Source of the DNA: JASGDC01 sp047606545
Lineage (GTDB): Bacteria > Actinomycetota > Actinomycetes > Actinomycetales > Micrococcaceae
DNA length: 20,810 nt
NCBI GenBank assembly: GCA_047606545.1
Contig: JASGEI010000001.1
Span: forward strand, 1 to 20,810
Direction of reading: 5' to 3'
How positions within the stretch are numbered: position 1 is the first letter of the stretch; each line of letters opens with the position of its first letter. Below, piece after piece: positions 14,776 to 20,810 of the stretch. The notes beneath the pieces were generated by a model. The model was not told the origin of the DNA. It saw only the letters and a list, made by a program, of their open reading frames with translations, and ran no database searches. Made by a program: the position numbers and the translations under genes.

Positions 14776-15773
14776 GATAGCACCCGCCGTTTCCTCACTA
14801 CATAAAGGAATACTGGAACACCAACAAAGGCAGTCATCACTCCCACCGGCACTTCACCTGGCTGATGGATAATCCTGCCAATTACATCTGCCAATACCAT
14901 TAAAATTGGTCCCAAAAACAAGACAGCAGCTAACATTTTACGCTGATCCACACCTACCAATGCTCTAGCAACATGTGGCACCACTAACCCTACAAAGGCA
15001 ACTGGTCCTGCAATAGCAGTAGCACTACCAGTTAACAAAACTGCAGTAGTAACGCAAAGTAATTTAGTACGATTTACATCTGGAGCTAATGCGTTAGCCA
15101 CCCTATCACCTAAAGCCAAAATATTTAGTGATGAAGACAAATAAACACTTAAGGCAAAAGCAATAACAATAAGCGGAACCGTAATAGTTAAAATACTTGC
15201 ATCACGACCAGCAACAGATCCTAACTGCCATACTCGATACTGATCTAAAGTATTCTGCCTAGCCAGAATCATCAATGTGATAATTGAACCACAAGCAGCA
15301 CTCAAAGATGTACCAACAATCACTAAAGTCAATGCCACATTAAGAGTATTAACTTTAGTGCTAACAGCATAAACCACTGCAGCAGCTAAACTCGCCCCCA
15401 ATAATGCCAAAAAAGTTTGCGTAAATGGTGCTAATACACCACCTATGGTAAAACCAATAACCACTGCCAATGCAGCCCCGGAATTAACTCCCAAAATTCC
15501 AGGGTCTGCAAGCGGATTTCGAGTAACTACTTGCATCAGCTGTCCAGAGATTGCCAATGCAATTCCAACTACAATAGCTAGCCAAGTACGAGTTTCTCGA
15601 GTCTGAATTATGGCAGCAGTGTCGCTAGTGGTATCACTATGAGATACCACTTTCCATACTTCAGTAAAACTAGTTGTTTGGGCACCAAACTTTAACGATA
15701 GTAAGACACTAACAAGCAAAACTACTAGCAAGACAATATAAACAGCAAAACTGGTGACTGTTTTTGTCTTCAT
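14772..15773 (-). CDS. Fe-siderophore ABC permease (FecCD family, first subunit)
   Basis: This 333-residue membrane permease is the partner of the following subunit. Family hallmarks are TRETRTWLAIVVGIALAISG near residue 58, NPLADPGILGVNSGAALAVV, GPVAFVGLVVPHVARALVG and the C-terminal PGEVPVGVMTAFVGVPVFLYVVRKR. AGGG lies just ahead of the ATG at 15773. It follows the binding-protein gene after 23 bp and overlaps the next permease by four bases. Together with the ATPase and lipoprotein it completes a type II importer for ferric siderophores. Confidence 0.94.
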   Translation of the reverse strand: MKTKTVTSFAVYIVLLVVLLVSVLLSLKFGAQTTSFTEVWKVVSHSDTTSDTAAIIQTRETRTWLAIVVGIALAISGQLMQVVTRNPLADPGILGVNSGAALAVVIGFTIGGVLAPFTQTFLALLGASLAAAVVYAVSTKVNTLNVALTLVIVGTSLSAACGSIITLMILARQNTLDQYRVWQLGSVAGRDASILTITVPLIVIAFALSVYLSSSLNILALGDRVANALAPDVNRTKLLCVTTAVLLTGSATAIAGPVAFVGLVVPHVARALVGVDQRKMLAAVLFLGPILMVLADVIGRIIHQPGEVPVGVMTAFVGVPVFLYVVRKRRVLS

Positions 15774-15796
15774 CTGCCCTACTTTGTCTCTAATAA

Positions 15797-16837
15797 CTAG
15801 CTTTTGAGGTTTTTAGCTGCGCCAGCAACAGTTCCAACCCAACCTTTGTTAATTGCCCATGGTACTGACAGAGTAGATACTGCAGATACTGCCATATTTA
15901 GCTGTTCATCTGAGTAATACGCAGTTGCATTATCTGCAACTGCTGGAATCTGCTTTAGCAACTTATCACCCTTGATTTTAGCAGTAGTAGCATCAGTATC
16001 CACAATTGCTAACATCACTTGCCCCTTCAAATCTTTAGCTTTTTCAGCGCTAACATCTATAAAGAATTCCGATGAGTTTTGCGTAAGATTTTTAACTGAA
16101 TCATCAAGCTTCATACCTAAATCCTCAATAAGTTGTACACGAATATCGCTAGGTGTGTACAAACTAAACTTTGAAGTATCACTTGTGAAATTAGTATATG
16201 AGAAAGTCTTATCTTTCAAATCTGGATACTTACTACCTTCATGCTTAACTTGAGTAATCATCTGATTATATAAATCTTTAGCTTTATCTTCTTTGCCAAC
16301 AGCTTGCCCGATCAACGTCATTGCCCGTTCCAATGGCGTTCCATAAGGCTTTTCTGGGTATGCAATAGTTGGAGCAATTTGTTTAAGCTTATTATAATCA
16401 TCCTGAGTCATACCAGAATATGTACCAACGATTAAATCAGGCTTAGTGCCAGCTACCCCTTCAAAGTTGATGCCATCAGTCTCGTCATAAAGCTTTGTAG
16501 CTTCACCGCCCTGTATTTTATCTAATGCTTCTTTCGTCCATGGTAGATAACCTTGAGAATCACCACCATAAGTATTCTTTGGCATACCAACTGGTTTAAT
16601 CCCCAATGCAATCAAAACATCTTGGTTAACCCAAGAAACCGTAGCAATACGTTTTGGTTCTTTCTTAATCTCAGTTTCTCCAAATGCATGCTTAATCGTA
16701 ACTGGATATTTACCATTTGCTGATCCGCCGCCTGAAGAACTTGAACTATTATCAGCACCACAAGCAGTTAATGCAACTGCTCCAAGACCACCAGCGGCGC
16801 CTACTAAAAAAACACGCCTAGAAACTTCTTGAGCCAT
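15797..16837 (-). CDS. Fe-siderophore substrate-binding lipoprotein, Tat-type signal
   Basis: This 346-residue FecB/FhuD-type binding protein captures ferric siderophore outside the membrane and delivers it to the permeases. The N-terminus reads MAQEVSRRVFLVGAAGGLGA and then VALTACGAD: a twin-arginine pair at residues 7-8, a hydrophobic stretch, and a lipobox LTAC with the lipidated Cys26. It would therefore be a Tat-exported lipoprotein. A Ser/Gly-rich linker follows, and then the two-lobed fold begins (KRIATVSWVNQDVLIALGIK, PDLIVGTYSGMTQDDYNKLK, a long backbone helix near residues 165-200). AAGG precedes the ATG by eight bases. It is the first gene of the operon, downstream of the iron-box promoter at 16918-16952. 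The ligand is unknown. Confidence 0.94.
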   Translation of the reverse strand: MAQEVSRRVFLVGAAGGLGAVALTACGADNSSSSSGGGSANGKYPVTIKHAFGETEIKKEPKRIATVSWVNQDVLIALGIKPVGMPKNTYGGDSQGYLPWTKEALDKIQGGEATKLYDETDGINFEGVAGTKPDLIVGTYSGMTQDDYNKLKQIAPTIAYPEKPYGTPLERAMTLIGQAVGKEDKAKDLYNQMITQVKHEGSKYPDLKDKTFSYTNFTSDTSKFSLYTPSDIRVQLIEDLGMKLDDSVKNLTQNSSEFFIDVSAEKAKDLKGQVMLAIVDTDATTAKIKGDKLLKQIPAVADNATAYYSDEQLNMAVSAVSTLSVPWAINKGWVGTVAGAAKNLKS

Positions 16838-16917
16838 TACTTAAACCTTACATTTTCCATCAAATATTTTGATTTTACTTATCTAGACTACCGCATTTTA
16901 GGCAATAGAAAAAGAAA

Positions 16918-16952
16918 ATGTTACCTAATTAGTTTAGGTAAGGCAAAACTAA
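16918..16952 (-). promoter_or_regulatory. Iron-box (DtxR/IdeR-type) promoter of the siderophore importer
   Basis: The plus strand at 16934-16952 reads TTAGGTAAGGCAAAACTAA, matching 15 of 19 positions of the DtxR/IdeR consensus TTAGGTTAGCCTAACCTAA. On the minus strand a -35 TTGCCT (16946-16941) and a -10 TAACAT (16923-16918) are exactly 17 bp apart. The box covers the -35 and most of the spacer, a position in which an iron-loaded repressor would block RNA polymerase. The leader to the ATG at 16837 is about 75 nt. Repression under iron sufficiency is inferred from the known DtxR mode; no dtxR gene is in the window. Confidence 0.85.
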
Positions 16953-16968
16953 GCCCCAACATCTACAC

Positions 16969-17034
16969 AAATGGCGTCTTTTCTTACAAAGGATGCCCAT
17001 ATTTAAGACCCATTTGTAAGAAAAGACGCCATTT
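16969..17034 (-). repeat. Perfect 22-bp inverted repeat downstream of uracil permease
   Basis: The arms 16969-16990 and 17013-17034 are perfect 22-bp complements (each contains GGCGTCTTTTC or its complement) around a 22-nt loop. The repeat begins 22 bp after the permease stop and 17 bp before the iron box. It probably ends the permease transcript and insulates the iron-regulated promoter. The minus strand after the stem is ATTTGTGTAG rather than a T run, so it is not a classic terminator. It may be a bidirectional hairpin or a small palindromic element. Confidence 0.75.
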
Positions 17035-17055
17035 AGCAATAAGAAGAAGAGCAGT

Positions 17056-18384
17056 TTAATAATCTGGCTGTAATATTTTTTCCTCTTTGCCTTCAGTTGT
17101 AGCGGCATTTTGCTCGCGCTCCGATGCCGCTTCTTTAGGTAACAGTAGGTTAAGTAAAATCCCCAACACTGTCGCAATTGCCACACCTGAGAAAGCTACT
17201 CCTGATGGAAATTGTAATGAAAAGTTACCGATACCTGTTACTAGTACTGGCGCTGCAATCATTAGATTACGTTTCTTAGAGTAATCAATCTTGTTATCGA
17301 CAATTACTTGGATACCTGCTGATGCAATTACCCCATATAGCATGAAGCCCACACCACCGATTACTGCACCTGGAATAGTCTGAATTAAGGCAGATAACTT
17401 ACCTATAAAGGAGAAGGCTACAGCTAAGCTAGCTGCTCCACCAATTACCCAAACTGAGTACACACGACTAAGCTGCATTACCCCAATATTTTCACCATAA
17501 GAAGTCACTGCAGGGCCACCGAAGAAAGCTGCTGAGATTGATGCAGTGCCATCACCAGCAAGAGTTTTCTTCAAACCTGGATCTTTGAAAAAGTCTCGTC
17601 CAGTAATTTTGCGCAACACCATTAAATGTCCTAAGTGTTCAGACATAGTTACTAGAGCGATTGGTGCCATACTTAACACAGCTGCTGGATAGAATTGAAA
17701 ACCATCTGGACCAATGAAATTCTCAAACTTTGGCAAAGCAAACCAGCTAGCCTGCTGAACTGACGTAAAATCTACTAAGCCAAATATCACTGCAAAAATA
17801 TAACCAGTGATAATACCTAGTAATACTGGAATCAGGCCGAAGAAACCTTTTAAGAACATGTTATAACCAATGGTTGCTAACAGTGTCAATAGCGCAACTG
17901 TAAAGGCTTTAATACTGTACTTATTATCCACCATTGTGGCATTAGTTGCTGCTGAAGTCGCTAGTGAAAGCCCAATTACCATTACAATTGGTCCCACTAC
18001 TGCTGGTGGAAAGATTTTCCCTAGCCACTCAGTGCCAATTCTACTAACAACTATAGAAACAATTAAGTACACGATACCCACAGAAATAATTCCTTGTGAT
18101 ACCCCTGGATATCCGGTGGTATGCAACAAGGAGGTCATTGGGATAATAAAGGCAAAGGATGACCCCATGTAAATTGGAATCTTTCCCTTAGTAATAAGGA
18201 TATAAATTAAGGTACCGACTCCAGAAGTAAAGAGTGCGATACCTGGGTTAAGTCCCACCAATAATGGAACCATAACAGTTGCCCCAAACATGGAGAACAT
18301 ATGCTGCAATGACAAGCCAAACCAAGTTAATGGTTTTGGTCTATCATGCACATCTAAAATAGCATTTGACTTAGGAACTTCCAT
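17056..18384 (-). CDS. uraA: Uracil permease (NCS2/UraA family)
   Basis: This is a 442-residue, 14-helix nucleobase:H+ symporter that imports uracil for pyrimidine salvage. The residues that bind uracil in E. coli UraA are recognisable: the Glu and His of MSEHLGHLMVL and the Glu of GPAVTSYGENIGVMQ. The helix-1 block LQHMFSMFGATVMVPLLVGL and the helix-3 GSSFAFIIP are also typical. I prefer the ATG at 18384 because AAAGGG lies six bases before it; the ATG at 18399, five codons upstream, has no binding site. The C-terminus has a charged tail (EKILQPDY). A promoter is visible at 18468-18496. No pyrimidine gene or PyrR site was recognised nearby. Confidence 0.93.
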   Translation of the reverse strand: MEVPKSNAILDVHDRPKPLTWFGLSLQHMFSMFGATVMVPLLVGLNPGIALFTSGVGTLIYILITKGKIPIYMGSSFAFIIPMTSLLHTTGYPGVSQGIISVGIVYLIVSIVVSRIGTEWLGKIFPPAVVGPIVMVIGLSLATSAATNATMVDNKYSIKAFTVALLTLLATIGYNMFLKGFFGLIPVLLGIITGYIFAVIFGLVDFTSVQQASWFALPKFENFIGPDGFQFYPAAVLSMAPIALVTMSEHLGHLMVLRKITGRDFFKDPGLKKTLAGDGTASISAAFFGGPAVTSYGENIGVMQLSRVYSVWVIGGAASLAVAFSFIGKLSALIQTIPGAVIGGVGFMLYGVIASAGIQVIVDNKIDYSKKRNLMIAAPVLVTGIGNFSLQFPSGVAFSGVAIATVLGILLNLLLPKEAASEREQNAATTEGKEEKILQPDY

Positions 18385-18467
18385 TCGGCGCCCTTTCATT
18401 TTGACTAACCGTATTTTTGGAACTTAATCTTTGCTCAGCACTAATTGCACCAAGACAAATTACCATA

Positions 18468-18496
18468 ATGTTAAAGAGTATTTGTGTTTAAGTCAA
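18468..18496 (-). promoter_or_regulatory. Promoter of the uracil permease gene
   Basis: On the minus strand, TTGACT (18496-18491) and TAACAT (18473-18468) are separated by 17 bp, a good vegetative promoter. It leaves a leader of about 75 nt before ATG 18384. No attenuator hairpin was seen in the leader, so uracil control, if present, is not evident. The remaining gap to the next gene (18497-18650) is AT-rich and holds nothing else I can name apart from a CCCTAGGG palindrome near 18523-18530. Confidence 0.65.
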
Positions 18497-18650
18497 ATTT
18501 GATAAGAAAATAAACTAATTAACCCTAGGGATGATAAATTCTTATAAAACTAATAGTGATAAGCATGCTAATAAACTCAGTTATAAACACGATAAAGAAA
18601 CTGTGTTCATTAACATTGCATAGAATACTTGAATAGCTAATCTAATGAAA

Positions 18651-18839
18651 CTACTTTAAAAAATTCTTCGCTAATTTAGATACTGTTTTACCAACTTGCT
18701 TAAGCTGGCGTTGATTCTTTGGATCTTTTAGATATGTCATTGCTTTTGCGCGATTTTCTTCATCTTTAAGATACTCTGCTGCTTTATTGCCAGCTGTGAT
18801 TAGACCATCAATAATTTTATTTGCGTTGTTATCTGCCAT
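18651..18839 (-). CDS. 62-residue helical hypothetical protein
   Basis: This small, highly charged protein (MADNNANKIIDGLITAGNKA, then AEYLKDEENRAKAMTYLKDP and a basic tail ending KLAKNFLK) has no signal peptide or membrane span and is predicted by eye to be mostly amphipathic helix with a break at KDPKNQ. AAGGAG at about 18846-18851 sits at good distance from the ATG, so expression is likely. It is a lone gene on the minus strand, divergent from the membrane protein at 19010. I do not recognise the family. Small helical stress-associated or antitoxin-like proteins of Actinobacteria have similar size and composition, but no specific link can be made. Confidence 0.7.
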   Translation of the reverse strand: MADNNANKIIDGLITAGNKAAEYLKDEENRAKAMTYLKDPKNQRQLKQVGKTVSKLAKNFLK

Positions 18840-19009
18840 TTAACACTCCTTTATTCCTAATGCAATTATAAGAGATATGTCCAAACCTTTGTTAAAACCC
18901 ATACCAAATCCCGATATAAATTATTAAGATTCTTCTATAGTTTTACATGTTGTTAATTCGATGCGGTAGAATTAAGGTTAAAAATTTTAATAAATAATAT
19001 ATAGAAAGT

Positions 19010-19558
19010 TTGGTATACGGTTTGCCTGGTAGCGGTAGAATTTTACGCATTGGTTTATTACTCATAATTTTTATAGCCATGTACTTTACTCTTTATCGTA
19101 AACGACAATTAAAAAATGTTAAAACCTTAAATTTAACCTTGGCAATAGTGCTTCTGGGAAGTTTATCAACACTTTTCTTTACCCTTAATAATGAACTTCA
19201 TTTAGGCATAACTACAGCTATAACCTATTGCGCACTTTCCTTATTAAATGGCACAATATTTGGATTATTACGTGGTCTCACAAATAAAATAAGCTACAAC
19301 ACCAAAAAAGATTATTGGTACGTACAAGGAAACACTTGGACCCTAAGCATCTTTGTCATTGGAGTACTTTGTAGCCAAGCAATAGCAGTACTTTTTCATG
19401 GCATTCCCAAAATTTACGAAAGTTCAGAAAAAGCTACAACTATCACTATAACCACGATATTAATCCATATTGCTACCGCACACTTCTCAAGTAAGCCTAT
19501 TGATTTTTACAAAAAACGTACTGCATCTAAGAATCTAAATTCAGATCCTCAAAACTAA
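19010..19558 (+). CDS. Small multipass membrane protein, unknown function
   Basis: This 182-residue protein has about five hydrophobic segments (residues about 12-28, 41-60, 65-88, 110-130 and 143-158), a basic loop YRKRQLKN after the first, and a conserved-looking GLLRGLTNKI...YWYVQGNTWT stretch between segments three and four. The architecture (short helices, RG motif, W-rich loop) recalls DUF1453/CcdC-like membrane proteins, but I cannot confirm this. The start is uncertain. TTG at 19010 is the first start-like codon after an in-frame stop at 18995-18997, with only AGAAAG ahead of it. Upstream (18852-19009) is AT-rich and contains no clear promoter. It is not obviously linked to either neighbour. 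Confidence 0.65.
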   Translation: MVYGLPGSGRILRIGLLLIIFIAMYFTLYRKRQLKNVKTLNLTLAIVLLGSLSTLFFTLNNELHLGITTAITYCALSLLNGTIFGLLRGLTNKISYNTKKDYWYVQGNTWTLSIFVIGVLCSQAIAVLFHGIPKIYESSEKATTITITTILIHIATAHFSSKPIDFYKKRTASKNLNSDPQN

Positions 19559-19599
19559 CACCAAAACCATACTTAATGAATAAACTTGTAACTAACGAG

Positions 19600-19797
19600 A
19601 ACAATACGTGAGAAATGGGTGTTTGTTGTGTATCAGGATATTGGTAATAGTTTCATTTCGTTACTTTAGTCTGTCACCAAGGGGTGTTTGCTGCACAGCA
19701 GAGTCTAACCTTCGGGTTCCTTCTCTTTCATCAGATAAGTATGTTGGGGTGAGGAACCTTAAGGACCTGAATCCTCTTTAGCTTTTAGTGTGCGAGC
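19600..19797. other. GC-richer, hairpin-rich non-coding stretch
   Basis: This gap is less AT-rich than its surroundings and full of small hairpins. On the plus strand these are CACC-AAGG-GGTG (19676-19687), CTGC-ACA-GCAG (19691-19701), AACC-TTCG-GGTT with a UUCG-type tetraloop (19707-19718), and a longer pairing of GGTTCCT (19715-19721) with AGGAACC (19752-19758). The last two cannot form together. Another imperfect palindrome surrounds CCTTAAGG (19757-19764). GGGTGTTTGYTG occurs twice (19617-19628 and 19682-19693). It lies 3' of the Tat-exported protein gene and 3' of the membrane protein gene. It may be a structured RNA, a long terminator region or a palindromic repeat; no known riboswitch consensus was recognised. 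Confidence 0.4.
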
Positions 19798-19798
19798 G

Positions 19799-20710
19799 TT
19801 ATTGATGACGCCATCCTAGTCTAGGCTGCTCAAAACCACCAACCCACGTCTGATCATCGGTAACATTACCACTAGTAGTAATATAAACAACATCATTAGT
19901 ACCAGCCTCATCAGAAGAATAAAACGCGGATACATTAGCGTAGTAAGAAGCATCTTTTGGGGAAAAAAGAACTCCAGTCTTGAATTTCCGCGCATTAGTA
20001 CCACTACCAGAAGCCAAAAAATCACTATCATCAATACTGAAAGATATAGTATCATCAGTAACGCTCGTGGAATTCCCATGCTTATCCCTCCAGTTACTAA
20101 AACTATTATAATTACTCATAGTTACGTGTATATAACCGGTAGAAACATCAAGATCAAGAAGTAAATAAAAGTCTAAATCGACGTGGCTGCTTACGGTATA
20201 ATAATTATTATTGGCCCAGTCAACATCATTAGAACCCCAAATAAAAGTTAGTGCTTTGTTGACGGTTACTGTTGCGGGTGTGGTTTGGTTGGTGGTGTCA
20301 GCAAAAGCAGCTATAGCCTGATAACTCTCACTACCAGTTGAAAGACCATAACCAACATACTCAACAGGAATAGTTTGACCAACAGCACTAACAGTAGCAG
20401 TAGTGTCCTGCCCAGTAGCAAGAACTAACTGATCAGTATTACTTGAAGTAAACGTTACCGCTACAGGGTCAGGATTACCCTGGCTAGTTACACCCCACGT
20501 AACAGTAACAGTCTCCCCATCATCAACAGTATAGGTATCAGGATTAGGAGTAAGAATCCAATAATTATTCTCATCAATAGGACTAGCAGAAGCCAAAGGA
20601 GCAGCAACACTAGTAGCAATAACAGGCGCTCCCCAAACAACACCCTTACTCACTGACCTACGAGAAACACCGGCAGGCATACTAGAAGATACTTTCTTAT
20701 TAACAGTCAT
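19799..20710 (-). CDS. Tat-exported Thr/Ser/Asn-rich protein, no wall anchor
   Basis: This 303-residue secreted protein has a clear twin-arginine signal: SRRSVSKGVVWGAPVIATSV at residues 16-35, a hydrophobic core, and a likely cleavage after ASA at about residue 42. The mature part is acidic and rich in Thr, Ser, Asn and Asp. It has an early Ig-like repeat feel (TYTVDDGETVTVTWGVTSQG, PATVTVNKALTF) and is probably all beta-strand. I chose ATG 20710 because GAGGGAA precedes it; a TTG at 20725 overlaps that site. No LPXTG motif or C-terminal membrane anchor exists, and the end (VGGFEQPRLGWRHQ) does not resemble the rest, so the gene may be truncated at a rearrangement bordering the hairpin-rich stretch. 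A surface or adhesive role is inferred from composition only. The last 100 bases of the window hold its undetermined promoter. Confidence 0.75.
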   Translation of the reverse strand: MTVNKKVSSSMPAGVSRRSVSKGVVWGAPVIATSVAAPLASASPIDENNYWILTPNPDTYTVDDGETVTVTWGVTSQGNPDPVAVTFTSSNTDQLVLATGQDTTATVSAVGQTIPVEYVGYGLSTGSESYQAIAAFADTTNQTTPATVTVNKALTFIWGSNDVDWANNNYYTVSSHVDLDFYLLLDLDVSTGYIHVTMSNYNSFSNWRDKHGNSTSVTDDTISFSIDDSDFLASGSGTNARKFKTGVLFSPKDASYYANVSAFYSSDEAGTNDVVYITTSGNVTDDQTWVGGFEQPRLGWRHQ

Positions 20711-20810
20711 AACAATTTCCCTCAATCAAGAGTTATAGGCCATAATGTGTTGTTATTTTTCTTTGTAGGGGTTATTTTTTCTGTGATGTAGGCCTGTTTG
20801 TTAGCTTCTA

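Noticed and set aside
16829..17186. Overlapping open frames on both strands around 16829-17059 (+) and 16929-17186 (-).
   Set aside because: They arise from the 22-bp palindrome and from antisense reading of the permease 3' end. They have no ribosome binding site and their similar peptides (NGVFSYK, CKKRRHL) are a by-product of the inverted repeat.
19660..19790. c-di-AMP (ydaO) or cobalamin riboswitch, prompted by GGGGTGAGGAACC.
   Set aside because: The other conserved blocks of those riboswitches are missing and no suitable downstream start codon follows on either strand.
1..20810. tRNA genes, CRISPR array, insertion sequence or prophage genes.
   Set aside because: No cloverleaf T-arm sequence, no regularly spaced repeats and no transposase, integrase or phage structural motif was seen.

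Overview
The window looks like a chromosomal accessory region of a low-GC actinobacterium (AT-rich throughout, roughly 60% AT or more by eye). Three things point to Actinomycetota: a DtxR/IdeR-type iron box, twin-arginine signals of the SRR type on a lipoprotein and on a secreted protein, and actinobacterial flavour in several families (the GMMCGTSYDAIDA start of AnmK, and an LPTGTSY motif in a broken SMR gene). I cannot name the genus.

Left third (1-7143, plus strand). An APC amino-acid permease cut by the window edge is followed by a DHA1 drug/sugar efflux MFS protein and the decayed C-terminal half of a SugE/EmrE-type SMR transporter. Next come a stand-alone ATP-grasp ligase with its own promoter and terminator, the C-terminal stub of a GNAT acetyltransferase, and a two-gene unit of an MHS-family symporter and anhydro-N-acetylmuramic acid kinase (murein recycling). 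The last unit is closed by a strong hairpin.

Centre (7121-10968). A 31-residue protein with its own ribosome binding site and terminator lies downstream of a FAD/NAD(P)-binding flavoprotein on the minus strand. Divergent from the flavoprotein are an EntS-like MFS transporter, which appears to start at a rare ATT codon, and a siderophore-interacting (ferric-siderophore reductase-like) flavoprotein.

Defence-like island (10991-13048, minus strand). A toxin-first toxin-antitoxin pair has a perfect 17-bp inverted repeat lying inside its promoter. Next to it is a Fic AMPylase gene broken by a one-base frameshift and bracketed by a 34-bp direct repeat (33/34 identical). One copy of the repeat overlaps the end of the neighbouring iron-ABC ATPase gene.

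Right third (13043-20810). A four-gene ferric-siderophore ABC importer runs on the minus strand as lipoprotein, two permeases and ATPase, under a promoter covered by an iron box. It fits functionally with the siderophore-interacting protein and EntS-like exporter, although no siderophore biosynthesis gene is visible. Beyond it are a long perfect palindrome, a uracil permease, a 62-residue helical protein, a small membrane protein, a GC-richer hairpin-rich non-coding stretch, and a Tat-exported Thr/Ser/Asn-rich protein with no cell-wall anchor.

Gene decay is a theme: SMR and GNAT remnants and a frameshifted Fic. No tRNA, rRNA, CRISPR array, transposase or integrase was recognised.
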